Shown: positions 1-6,424, counted from the first letter of the stretch. The stretch: DNA of 9,046 nucleotides from Ruminococcus flavefaciens (GCA_002350065.1 DEDQ01000011.1:3600-12645), one strand, 5' to 3'. The notes: generated from the letters alone by a model not told the origin. Numbers and translations are program-made.

Positions 1-13
1 TCTTTAAATGTAA

Positions 14-45
14 GTCCCCCCGGAAGGTTGACCTTTCAGGGGGAC
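14..45 (-). terminator. Hairpin, probable terminator of the cohesin-dockerin gene
   Basis: A G+C-rich hairpin lies about 38 bases past the stop codon of the gene ending at 84. Bases 14-20 pair with 39-45 (GTCCCCC with GGGGGAC). After a C/A mismatch, 22-27 pair with 32-37, leaving loop TTGA at 28-31. On the minus strand the bases after the stem are A/T-rich but have no clean T run, so it is a weak intrinsic terminator or simply a transcript-stabilising stem. It could also end a plus-strand gene lying left of the window. Confidence 0.5.
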
Positions 46-83
46 CTGCTTATGTACTCATTTTTTCTATTCTGCGATATCTA

Positions 84-1010
84 TTATAAACCTTGTGCTA
101 TAAACTCAGATATAGTAGCTGTACCGCCTGTAGATGTGTAGCCGTAGTAACCGAGAGCTACTGTAGCGTCCTTAGCGTCAACCTTCTTATCCTTGTTGAC
201 GTCTGCCCATGCGAGCTGCTCTTCTGTGAAGCCTGTATCACCGCCTGTGGAGAGTGCTGAGAAAGCGCCGAGTATTCTTGTTGCGTCAGAAGCGTTTATC
301 TTGTTATCGCCGTCGATATCGCCGAGGTGAGCTTCAATGGGGTCTTCCTGAACAACTGGTTCAGTTATCTCTATGTAGCCCTGCTCTATACTATTTGTGA
401 AAACCCAAGCTTCCATCTGGTCGCATATCTCATTGCCCTGTCCTTCTATGTTCTTGAAGGAGTCGTTATTTCCGTTTTCGTTTCTGTAGAGTATCTCAAC
501 GGGGAACTTGTCGCCAACTTCGATGTTCTCGGGAAGCTGTAACTGGAATGTCCAGAGAACGCCGTCGCATCCGAAGTTGCCTTCAGCTGCGCTGTATACG
601 AAGAAATCGTTGGGGTAGAGACCCTTTCTTACGCCTGTCATAAGGTACTCACCAGCGGGACCTAATGTAGCGCACTTGTTCTTCTTGTTCATCACGATGT
701 CGAGTCTCTCGTCGTAGCTGATGTGGAGACCTGTGGAGGCGTACTGCTCGTTAGCGCCGGAAACTGTGAGTTCGATAGTAACGATATTGTTTTCCCGAGC
801 CTCGTTGAGGGGGAGCTCTATGCGGCTGAGTGACAATGTAGGCTTAACAGCTGCATTCTCGAGGTCTATACCGGATATATCATATTCATTGCACTCACCT
901 GTTGTACCCATTCCGGGACCTGCTGCGAATGCATTCACCATCATTGTGGACGCCATAACCGCTGTCATAACTGCTGCTATAGTAGTAGCTAAGAATCTCA
1001 TACTTTTCAT
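84..1010 (-). CDS. Secreted cohesin-dockerin protein, probable adaptor scaffoldin
   Basis: A 308-residue exported protein that probably links cellulosome parts: its cohesin would hold a dockerin-bearing partner and its dockerin would plug into a larger scaffold. Residues 1-30 form a signal peptide (basic start, hydrophobic Ala/Val/Met core, AFA cleavage motif). Residues about 56-216 look like a cohesin beta-sandwich: alternating strands, a GLHISYDERLDIV segment, a GVLWTFQLQLPENIEVGD segment and a closing GYIEI strand. Residues 228-300 are a dockerin with two calcium loops, 231-242 (D,D,D,N,D) and 270-281 (D,N,D,D,D), each followed by an ATxxLG helix and an STGG motif as in R. flavefaciens dockerins. 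The start at 1010 is chosen because AAAGGAGG lies 7 bases upstream. The single cohesin plus dockerin resembles ScaC-type adaptors of R. flavefaciens. The dockerin is near certain; the cohesin is read from pattern only. Confidence 0.85.
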   Translation of the reverse strand: MKSMRFLATTIAAVMTAVMASTMMVNAFAAGPGMGTTGECNEYDISGIDLENAAVKPTLSLSRIELPLNEARENNIVTIELTVSGANEQYASTGLHISYDERLDIVMNKKNKCATLGPAGEYLMTGVRKGLYPNDFFVYSAAEGNFGCDGVLWTFQLQLPENIEVGDKFPVEILYRNENGNNDSFKNIEGQGNEICDQMEAWVFTNSIEQGYIEITEPVVQEDPIEAHLGDIDGDNKINASDATRILGAFSALSTGGDTGFTEEQLAWADVNKDKKVDAKDATVALGYYGYTSTGGTATISEFIAQGL

Positions 1011-1091
1011 AATACATCCTCCTTTATTCTGGATTTCTCTCTAAGGTTTTAAAAGGTTCCAATTCCTTTTCTCTATCTTTATCTTGATTAT

Positions 1092-1120
1092 ATTATACCA
1101 CAAGTATCCTCAAAAGTCAA
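1092..1120 (-). promoter_or_regulatory. Sigma-A promoter of the cohesin-dockerin gene
   Basis: On the minus strand, TTGACT (1115-1120) and TATAAT (1092-1097) are separated by exactly 17 bases. That is one mismatch from the consensus. Transcription would start near 1085, giving a leader of about 75 bases before the ATG at 1010. The gene therefore has its own vegetative promoter and does not depend on the spoVA genes upstream. Bases 1011-1190 hold only this promoter and leader; I see no convincing terminator after spoVAE there. Confidence 0.85.
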
Positions 1121-1190
1121 TACAGAAAGGATAATTATACAGTTTTCAAACGTAGAAAAAACCTTCCCCTCATTGTATAAATCTGCCAAC

Positions 1191-1553
1191 TCAGGACTTG
1201 CTTTTTGAACGAAATATGAATGACGCCGCCAGCCCCGAGAGCAGTGCCGCCGTCAAGCCTCCGGAGGCAGCCTTTAAATTTCCCGATATTACGCCGTTTG
1301 CGCCGGCGTTTTTGATTTCTTCAGAAATTCCTGTCGCCAGAAGATGTCCAAAGCCCGTCAAAGGGACAGAAGCTCCCGCTCCGGCAAAATTTAAAATTGG
1401 CTCGTAAATTTGTAATACAGATAGTAATACACCACATATCACGTATCCAGTCAGTATTCTTGCGGGTGTCCATTTTGTATAATCTATAAGGAATTGTCCG
1501 AATGCGCAAATTATTCCTCCGACAACGAAGGCTTTTACAAGGTCAAGTATCAT
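1191..1553 (-). CDS. spoVAE: Stage V sporulation protein AE (SpoVAE)
   Basis: A small membrane protein of 120 residues, close to the usual size of about 116. In spore-formers the SpoVA proteins sit in the inner membrane of the spore and move calcium-dipicolinate into the forespore and out again at germination. The sequence shows hydrophobic segments at about 5-24, 33-50 and 96-114. Between them are Gly/Ala-rich conserved stretches (VPLTGFGHLLATGI at 63-76, and GVISGNLKAASGGLTAAL after it) typical of the family. The ATG at 1553 is preferred over one eight codons upstream because AGGAGG lies 5 bases before it. The first 11 bases overlap the end of spoVAD, so the two are translationally coupled. 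Family assignment is from recognition of conserved segments. Confidence 0.9.
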   Translation of the reverse strand: MILDLVKAFVVGGIICAFGQFLIDYTKWTPARILTGYVICGVLLSVLQIYEPILNFAGAGASVPLTGFGHLLATGISEEIKNAGANGVISGNLKAASGGLTAALLSGLAASFIFRSKSKS

Positions 1554-2565
1554 TTTTTCCTCCTTTGAAGTGTACAAGATGAGCTATCGCCGGAACGCTT
1601 TCGCCCTGCTGGAGCGACATCACCGACATCAGAGCTCCCGTCGCAACAAAAAGTATATTCTCAGCTTCACCGTGTTCGAGCATGGGCAGGAAATGTCCGC
1701 AGAGCACACTCGCACTGCACCCGCAGCCCGAACCTCCGCAGTGCGTGTCCTGAGCCTTGTTGTAGTATATCATAGCCCCGCAGTCGCGGTGCTGGCGGGA
1801 TATATCATACCCGTCGCGGAGCATGAGCTCGCCGAGGAGCTCGCTCCCGACTTTTCCGAGGTCTCCGGTAACGATGAGGTCATAGTCCGCGGGAGAAGTC
1901 TCCGTCGCTGTAAGATACCTTATAATAGCAGAAGCAGCAGCCGGAGCCATAGCTCCGCCCATATTCGTGATATCGCTCACGCCGAGGTCAGCTATCCTGC
2001 CGATACAGCCTCCCGCCACACGGACATCTCCTGCTCCGCGTGTGAGTATCGCTGCTCCGGCTGCTGTACACGTCCACTGCGAGGTAGGAGTGCGCTGTCC
2101 GCCGTAGGAAAGCGGAGCCCGAAACTGTCTTTCAGCCGTCGAGAAATGTGACGAGGTCACAACCGCCGCACGCTTTGAAGCTCCGCTGTCTGCGAGCAGA
2201 GCCGATATTATCAGTCCCTCCGCCATTGTCGAGCAGGCTCCGTAAATGCCGAGAAAAGGTATCTCAAGCTCACGCAAGCCGTAAGTCGAGCCCGTACACT
2301 GGTTTATCAGGTCGCCCGCGCACACGGAATCTATATCCTCCTTGACGAGCCCCGCCCTGCGTATCGCGAGGCTTATCGCTTCGAGCTGAAAGCGGCTCTC
2401 AGCCTGCTCCCACGTATTCCTGCCGAAGTGGTCGTCCTCTATGACCTCGTCAAAGCATTTCCCGAGCGGGCCCTCGCCCTCCTTTTTGCCGACTACCGCT
2501 GCGTGGCTCTCAACTCCTATATGCGTATTCAGGCGGAAAACTCCGCGTGAAATATACTCTGCCAT
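1543..2565 (-). CDS. spoVAD: Stage V sporulation protein AD (SpoVAD)
   Basis: A 340-residue thiolase-fold protein, matching the roughly 338-residue B. subtilis SpoVAD, which binds dipicolinic acid as part of the spore SpoVA transport system. Visible conserved blocks include EGPLG (31-35), AGDLINQ (83-89), the thiolase-like GACST with Cys111, ATSSH-like TSSH followed by STAERQFRAP (about 137-151), SYGGQRTP, GGAMAPAAA, DLIVTGDLGKVGS, DCGAMIY, a glycine/cysteine-rich CGGSGCGCSA block and VATGAL near the C terminus. The ATG at 2565 is chosen over a GTG at 2583 because GGAGGT lies 6 bases before it and overlaps the GTG option. It overlaps spoVAE by 11 bases. In classical spoVA operons spoVAC precedes spoVAD; here the upstream gene is an unrelated zinc-ribbon protein behind a terminator. 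Confidence 0.96.
   Translation of the reverse strand: MAEYISRGVFRLNTHIGVESHAAVVGKKEGEGPLGKCFDEVIEDDHFGRNTWEQAESRFQLEAISLAIRRAGLVKEDIDSVCAGDLINQCTGSTYGLRELEIPFLGIYGACSTMAEGLIISALLADSGASKRAAVVTSSHFSTAERQFRAPLSYGGQRTPTSQWTCTAAGAAILTRGAGDVRVAGGCIGRIADLGVSDITNMGGAMAPAAASAIIRYLTATETSPADYDLIVTGDLGKVGSELLGELMLRDGYDISRQHRDCGAMIYYNKAQDTHCGGSGCGCSASVLCGHFLPMLEHGEAENILFVATGALMSVMSLQQGESVPAIAHLVHFKGGKNDT
1559..1564 (-). promoter_or_regulatory. Ribosome binding site setting the spoVAE start
   Basis: AGGAGG on the minus strand, 5 A bases before the ATG at 1553. It lies inside the last codons of spoVAD. It favours the internal ATG over the upstream in-frame one at 1577, whose first codons are themselves the binding site. 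Confidence 0.8.
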
Positions 2566-2571
2566 AAAAGC

Positions 2572-2577
2572 ACCTCC
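2572..2577 (-). promoter_or_regulatory. Ribosome binding site setting the spoVAD start
   Basis: GGAGGT on the minus strand, 6 bases before the ATG at 2565. A GTG in the same frame at 2583 would place this site inside the coding region, so the ATG is the better start. Confidence 0.8.
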
Positions 2578-2586
2578 GTTCACGGA

Positions 2587-2615
2587 TAGTATATCGCATT
2601 CACGTCTGAATATTC
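2587..2615 (-). promoter_or_regulatory. Possible sigma-G-like promoter of spoVAD-spoVAE
   Basis: On the minus strand, GAATA (2611-2615) and TATACTA (2587-2593) are 17 bases apart. The B. subtilis forespore sigma-G pattern is roughly GMATA, 17-18 bases, CATWMTA. Only the first base of the -10 element departs from it. A start near 2580 would leave a leader of about 15 bases containing the GGAGGT site. The fit suits spoVA genes, which are sigma-G controlled in Bacillus, but such short motifs occur by chance, so this remains a suggestion. Confidence 0.45.
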
Positions 2616-2620
2616 AGCAA

Positions 2621-2655
2621 AAGAAAAAGCGCAAAGGAGATTTTCCTTTGCGCTT
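2621..2655 (-). terminator. Intrinsic terminator of the zinc-ribbon membrane protein gene
   Basis: A perfect 12-base-pair stem pairs 2627-2638 with 2644-2655 around a 5-base loop. On the minus strand it is followed by a T-rich tail (TTTTTCTTTT). It starts 15 bases after the stop codon at 2670 and should separate this gene from spoVAD. Confidence 0.9.
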
Positions 2656-2669
2656 CATAAGCACTTATA

Positions 2670-4247
2670 TTATACAGCAGTTCCGGCAAGAGCCTTTTCA
2701 ACTGCCTTGTTTCTCTTTTCCTTGTTGCGGATACCGCGGCGGATACGCTTGAAGATGAAGCCGATGAGCAGCTCTCCTGCTCCGACGCAGAGTGCGAACA
2801 CGCCAAACGGAAGAAGCAGTGACGCACACAGGTAGAATATGAACTCGCCTGTTATTACGTGAGCTATGGAAGCTCCGGCAACTACTGCAAGTCCCACAAG
2901 AGTGACCACAAGTCCGCTCCATGTGAAAATGCTTCCGTAGAGAGCCGTTACGTGCTTGCCGTGCTTGTCAACTGCAACGATTATCCATATCAGCAGCACG
3001 AGTACAAGTCCGAGGACGATTCCGAGTGTGACATATGAGAAAATGAAGTTTGTGTTTTCCAGACGGAAGTTTATTTCCTCGCCCCACTCATCGAGGGAGA
3101 AGTTGTCAGCAGTTCCCTTTTCATCGAAGGTGCTGCGTATCTTGTTGTAATCCGACATCTTCATTTTATACTGGAAGTTCGCGTCTGCGACCTCGGAATT
3201 ATTAACGAAGAAATCAGCAAGGTCATTCGCATTGACCGAGGGGTCAGCGCTGTCGCCTATCATGATATAGTCGGTGTAATCCTTTATGTAGCCCGCTGTA
3301 TATTCAAGCAGGTCGGTCTGCGAGAGGTATGTTCTGAACTCGGACTTGCTCACCTTGCCGTGTGAAGCGTCACCGAAGCCAGCTTCATTATAAATCGCAT
3401 CGGAAAGACTCTTGCCCTTGTAATCCGCGTCGAGAACGGTGTTGATGTCCATGTTCTCGGTGCGCTTTTTGAGGATATCGCCCGATACGCCGAGCTTCAC
3501 GCAGAACGCAAGGCTGAGCAGTATAAGGAATATCATCGCAAATACGCCTATCAGGCTCGCTCCTGTTATGCGGAGCGCTCCGACCTTCGTACGCTCGGGA
3601 GCTGCTGCCGGTACAGGCTCGTTATACGGCTCGTACATCGGCTCGGGAGCTCTGTAACCGCCCTGCGGCTCATACGCCGGAGGAGCACCGTATCCCGGCT
3701 GTTCATTATACACAGGCGGAGCTCCGTATGCGGGAGGCGCATCATTCGCCGGCGGCTCGTTATAAGCCGGAGGTGCTTCATACGCGGGAGCCTTCACAAG
3801 TGGAGGCACTTCCTCTCGCACTGGCGCGGGCTCAGGCTCGGCAGGCTGCTCATATACAGGCTCTTCCGGAGCTTTTACCGGCTCGGGAGCGGGAGCTTCC
3901 TCGGGCTCGGGCAGCGGGATATCGTGGGGGATATGCGCGGGAGCTTCGTCCCAGACAACGACCTCCTCGGGGATACTCTCCTCAGCATTCATGGAAAGAG
4001 ATTCGAGCGCTTCATCTATAGCCGCAACAGCGTCAGAGGGCTCGATTTCAGGCTCTGCCGGCTCATCAGCAGGCTCGTCCGCGCTGACCATATCCTTTAC
4101 CTCTTCGTATACGCCGGCGCTCTCGTCAACAGGCTCGGGAACGGCAGCGGCTTCTATTACATCTTCAGGAGCTTCTATCTTTCTGCCGCACTGACTGCAA
4201 AACACAGCGTCGTCATCGAGCGGAGCTCCGCAAGCATTACATTTCAT
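2670..4247 (-). CDS. Zinc-ribbon membrane protein with Pro/Tyr-rich linker, function unknown
   Basis: A 525-residue protein I cannot assign to a named family. Residues 1-25 are a zinc ribbon: C3xxC6 and C17xxC20, followed by GRKI. Residues about 26-150 are very acidic and Pro/Ala/Glu-rich, probably disordered. Residues 154-200 carry short repeats of the type APPAY-N/G-E (several PPxY motifs). A membrane segment follows at about 226-250, then a polar region at 255-400 that probably lies outside the membrane. Three more membrane segments at about 402-426, 436-463 and 468-498 precede a basic tail (KRIRRGIRNKEKRNK). The likely layout puts the zinc ribbon and linker in the cytoplasm. GGAGGT lies 6 bases before the ATG. 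It has its own promoter and terminator, so it is a single-gene unit. It shares the zinc-ribbon plus low-complexity design with the gene on the far side of mscL. Confidence 0.9.
   Translation of the reverse strand: MKCNACGAPLDDDAVFCSQCGRKIEAPEDVIEAAAVPEPVDESAGVYEEVKDMVSADEPADEPAEPEIEPSDAVAAIDEALESLSMNAEESIPEEVVVWDEAPAHIPHDIPLPEPEEAPAPEPVKAPEEPVYEQPAEPEPAPVREEVPPLVKAPAYEAPPAYNEPPANDAPPAYGAPPVYNEQPGYGAPPAYEPQGGYRAPEPMYEPYNEPVPAAAPERTKVGALRITGASLIGVFAMIFLILLSLAFCVKLGVSGDILKKRTENMDINTVLDADYKGKSLSDAIYNEAGFGDASHGKVSKSEFRTYLSQTDLLEYTAGYIKDYTDYIMIGDSADPSVNANDLADFFVNNSEVADANFQYKMKMSDYNKIRSTFDEKGTADNFSLDEWGEEINFRLENTNFIFSYVTLGIVLGLVLVLLIWIIVAVDKHGKHVTALYGSIFTWSGLVVTLVGLAVVAGASIAHVITGEFIFYLCASLLLPFGVFALCVGAGELLIGFIFKRIRRGIRNKEKRNKAVEKALAGTAV
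3648..3788 (-). repeat. Degenerate Pro/Tyr peptide repeat within the zinc-ribbon membrane protein
   Basis: Codons for residues 154-200 encode about six variants of an APPAY/APPVY unit joined by NE, G, or QPGYG. Spacing varies between 5 and 11 residues, so this is a flexible low-complexity linker and not a strict array. It joins the acidic cytoplasmic stretch to the first membrane segment. Confidence 0.75.
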
Positions 4248-4309
4248 ATTTTTACCTCCATTATTTTATAATATACCAAACGGCAAAAAATGATTTGACG
4301 TTGACTATA

Positions 4310-4338
4310 ATTATACAGCATATATTCCTCATTGTCAA
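4310..4338 (-). promoter_or_regulatory. Perfect-consensus sigma-A promoter of the zinc-ribbon membrane protein gene
   Basis: On the minus strand, TTGACA (4333-4338) and TATAAT (4310-4315) are separated by exactly 17 bases, a full match to the vegetative consensus. A TGCTG lies just before the -10. The leader would be about 55 bases. No operator-like palindrome overlaps it, which suggests high basal expression. The stretch 4248-4441 holds only this promoter, the leader and the mscL terminator. Confidence 0.92.
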
Positions 4339-4362
4339 CAGAAATGCGTCGAATCCCGCCGG

Positions 4363-4401
4363 CAAAAAAACAAAACCGACCGGCGCAAAGCGCCAGCCGG
4401 T
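4363..4401 (-). terminator. Intrinsic terminator of mscL
   Basis: A 12-base-pair stem, with two G-T wobbles, pairs 4375-4386 with 4390-4401 around an AAA/TTT triloop. On the minus strand it is followed by TTTTG and a run of seven T bases. It lies about 40 bases past the mscL stop codon. Confidence 0.92.
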
Positions 4402-4441
4402 CCTCTTGTTGAATAAGATCATTCCGTCGATACAGAAAAGA

Positions 4442-4834
4442 TCACTTCTTGTTCTGCTCTTTGAGAAGGTCTCTGATCTCTGTAAGGAGAACTTCTTCCT
4501 TAGAAGGCTCCGGAGGAGCAGCTTCCTTCTCCTTCTTAGCAAGACTCATCAGCTTCATTACGCCCTTGAGCATAAGGAATACAACAAGAGCCATGATGAG
4601 GAAGTTAACAACATCAGTGATAAATGCACCGATGTAGAGGTTAGCATTCCAGATCTTGATGTGGATGCTGTTGAATCCGCCAACATTGAAGCAGCCGATT
4701 ATTGGCGAAATGATGTTATCCAGCAGAGATGTTACAAGACCGTTGAAGGCTCCGCCGATGATAACACCGATAGCCAGCTCAACAATGTTGCCTCTGAGGA
4801 TAAACGTCTTGAATTCTTCGAAAAACTTCTTCAT
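4442..4834 (-). CDS. mscL: Large-conductance mechanosensitive channel MscL
   Basis: A 130-residue inner-membrane channel that opens when membrane tension rises and releases solutes during osmotic downshock. The N-terminal amphipathic helix (MKKFFEEFKTFILRGN) leads into the pore-lining first membrane segment at about 15-45, which contains the family block VELAIGVIIGGAF and LLDNIISPIIG. A short periplasmic loop is followed by the second segment at about 66-96. The C-terminal helix ends in an EVLLTEIRDLL motif. An ATG at 4834 is chosen because AAAGGA lies 9 bases upstream and the protein then begins exactly where MscL proteins do; upstream in-frame ATGs would add non-homologous residues. It begins 55 bases after the stop of the zinc-ribbon repeat gene, has no clear promoter of its own and is probably co-transcribed with it. 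Confidence 0.97.
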   Translation of the reverse strand: MKKFFEEFKTFILRGNIVELAIGVIIGGAFNGLVTSLLDNIISPIIGCFNVGGFNSIHIKIWNANLYIGAFITDVVNFLIMALVVFLMLKGVMKLMSLAKKEKEAAPPEPSKEEVLLTEIRDLLKEQNKK

Positions 4835-4843
4835 TTTTCTCAT

Positions 4844-4849
4844 TCCTTT
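4844..4849 (-). promoter_or_regulatory. Ribosome binding site setting the mscL start
   Basis: AAAGGA on the minus strand, 9 bases before the ATG at 4834. Other in-frame ATG codons at 4843 and 4852 have no site in a usable position. Confidence 0.65.
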
Positions 4850-4863
4850 CATATTTTTGGCTT

Positions 4864-4884
4864 TCCCGCACTGTATGCGCGGGA
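4864..4884 (-). other. Small hairpin between the repeat-protein gene and mscL
   Basis: TCCCGC (4864-4869) pairs with GCGGGA (4879-4884) around a 9-base loop, directly after the stop codon of the upstream gene. No T run follows on the minus strand. It may mark a partial terminator, an RNA-processing point or a 3'-end stabiliser that lowers mscL expression relative to its neighbour. Confidence 0.4.
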
Positions 4885-4889
4885 TCACC

Positions 4890-6419
4890 TTATTCTATTC
4901 CAACCTGCGGAAGATCCGGTATTTCTATCGTCTCCTCGCGCGAGGTCTTCTTAGCCTGCATATACTCCGGCAGCTCGATCTTGTCAAGCTCGCTTTCGTA
5001 AGGATTGACCTTTTTAGGCAAAGCCTCTACCGCACGTTCAGCCTGACCCATGAGAGCCTCTTTGTGCTCAGGAGTATAAGCCTCCAGCGTATCGGGGTCT
5101 GCCTGACCGGCGCTGTACATGGTTATGCGCGATTTCTTCTGTGTATTTGCAGAAAGCATATCCGCATCGACTTCCTGTGCAGCCTTCATATAAGCCTTGT
5201 GCTTTCTTTCATCAGAGCCTGCACTCAGGTCAGACGAGTTCACAGAGCCTGTTGAACGCATATAAAACTTGTTGAACTTGTCGCTGTCGTTCTGTGCGAG
5301 CTTCTTCGCGTCAACAACAGGAGTATCGTTCATGTAGTTGTTCTTCTTTTTCTCGGGACGTCTGAGCCCGCCCATATCAAGTCCGGACGCGGAAAGGTCA
5401 TTCATTCCGCCGCTGTGCGAGGATTTGCCGAAGAAATCGTCCTCGGGCTCGCGGTGCTTGGTAGCAGTTCCGCCGTCGAAGAACTTCCAGAAGTCGTCGG
5501 AAACGTCAACGAGCTCTTCCTTCTGCTCGGGCTTCTGCGGCTTGGGAGCCTGCGGCTGAGCGCCGTATGCTCCGGGCATACCCTGCATTCCCTGCATTCC
5601 GGGCATACCGCCCTGCTGCGGTGGCACAGGGATATCCTGTATCTGCTGGGGCTGAGGCTGTGCCTGACCGTATACCGGCATACCGCTTGCATCGTATCCG
5701 ATTATCTGCGGCTGGGCATACATCATCGGCTGCACCTGACCGTAAATCGGCATACCGTTTGCGTCATAGCCTATAACAGGCGGCTGACCGTACATCATCG
5801 GCTGAGGCTGACCGTAAATAGGCATACCGCTCGCGTCATAGCCAATGACCTGCGGCTGACCGTACATCATAGGCTGGGGCTGACCGTAAATAGGCATACC
5901 GCTCGCATCGTAACCGATGACCTGCGGCTGGGCATACATCATTCCCTGCTGGTTCATTACAGCCGGATTCGGCGGCGCGGGCATACCTCCCATTGCAGGA
6001 GCGCCTGCCGGCTGGTTCGGCATTCCGCCCATCTGAGCTCCGGGCGGCGAATATTTATTCTGTTGCGGCTGCATCGGTTCGCTTCCCGAACGCGGGAGCG
6101 ATACTCTGTCTGAGTCAAGTCTCGGGATAAAGGGCTCTTCATCGTACATACTGAAGTCGAAGTTCTCTTCCGAATCATTCAGCTCATCGGCTGTGTAGAG
6201 GTCAGAACGGTCCTGACCGGAAGGACGGTCGTTTATCTTGAACGTACCGTTTCCCATTGTAAAGCCGCCTTTGTCTGATGAAAACTCCTCCTCGGTGTGA
6301 TAATTGCCCATATCCACCTGTTCATAATTCACTTCCTGAGGATTATCAAGATTACTACCGCATTTAACGCAGAACTTGAACCCTCTCTCATTCTCGGTTC
6401 CGCAAGCAGGACAGATCAT
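4890..6419 (-). CDS. Zinc-ribbon low-complexity repeat protein, function unknown
   Basis: A 509-residue protein with no membrane segment or signal peptide, so probably cytoplasmic. I do not recognise a functional family. Residues 1-21 form a zinc ribbon, C3xxC6 and C18xxC21. Residues about 30-155 are polar, then rich in Pro, Gln, Gly and Met. Residues about 156-251 hold four tandem 24-residue units built on VIGYDASGMPIYGQPQ. Next comes a GMPGMQ-rich stretch and an acidic segment containing DDFWKFFDGG. Residues about 362-457 hold four diverged units of a second repeat. The tail contains a short amphipathic ELDKIELPEYM motif. The ATG at 6419 is chosen because AGGAGGGG lies 5 bases before it and the zinc ribbon then starts at residue 2; an upstream ATG at 6479 would add unlikely residues. 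It precedes mscL by 55 bases. Confidence 0.88.
   Translation of the reverse strand: MICPACGTENERGFKFCVKCGSNLDNPQEVNYEQVDMGNYHTEEEFSSDKGGFTMGNGTFKINDRPSGQDRSDLYTADELNDSEENFDFSMYDEEPFIPRLDSDRVSLPRSGSEPMQPQQNKYSPPGAQMGGMPNQPAGAPAMGGMPAPPNPAVMNQQGMMYAQPQVIGYDASGMPIYGQPQPMMYGQPQVIGYDASGMPIYGQPQPMMYGQPPVIGYDANGMPIYGQVQPMMYAQPQIIGYDASGMPVYGQAQPQPQQIQDIPVPPQQGGMPGMQGMQGMPGAYGAQPQAPKPQKPEQKEELVDVSDDFWKFFDGGTATKHREPEDDFFGKSSHSGGMNDLSASGLDMGGLRRPEKKKNNYMNDTPVVDAKKLAQNDSDKFNKFYMRSTGSVNSSDLSAGSDERKHKAYMKAAQEVDADMLSANTQKKSRITMYSAGQADPDTLEAYTPEHKEALMGQAERAVEALPKKVNPYESELDKIELPEYMQAKKTSREETIEIPDLPQVGIE
5049..5336 (-). repeat. Diverged second repeat family, about 24 residues per unit, in the zinc-ribbon repeat protein
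   Basis: Residues about 362-457 can be aligned as four units starting YMNDTPVVDAKKLA, YMRSTGSVNSSDLSA, YMKAAQEVDADMLSA and TMYSAGQADPDTLEA. Shared features are an aromatic-Met pair at the start, Val/Ala then Asp/Asn at positions 8-9, Leu at position 13 and a small residue at 14-15. A charged Lys/Arg-rich segment follows in each. DNA identity between units is low, so they are old. The alignment was made by eye. Confidence 0.6.
5666..5953 (-). repeat. Four tandem 72-base coding repeats
   Basis: Units begin at 5666, 5738, 5810 and 5882, each exactly 72 bases, with no spacer. Each encodes one 24-residue unit containing GYDASGMPIYGQ and PMMY. The units at 5810 and 5882 are the closest pair over the YDASGMPIY core. 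Within that core the changes I compared fall at third codon positions and are silent (GAC/GAT, TAT/TAC, GGC/GGT, ATT/ATC). The outermost units differ more at their ends, where repeats grade into flanking sequence. Confidence 0.95.
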
Positions 6420-6424
6420 CAAAT

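Noticed and set aside
1134..1139. Second -10-like TATAAT upstream of the cohesin-dockerin promoter
   Set aside because: No usable -35 element at the right distance, whereas the site at 1092-1120 is nearly perfect.
5666..5953. Regular repeat array resembling a CRISPR
   Set aside because: The 72-base units are contiguous without spacers, have diverged at silent positions, and lie in frame in a coding sequence.
5415..6113. Plus-strand open frame rich in His, Arg and Leu opposite the zinc-ribbon repeat gene
   Set aside because: Its repeated peptide is the antisense reading of the coding repeats. The minus-strand frame has the zinc ribbon and a good start site.
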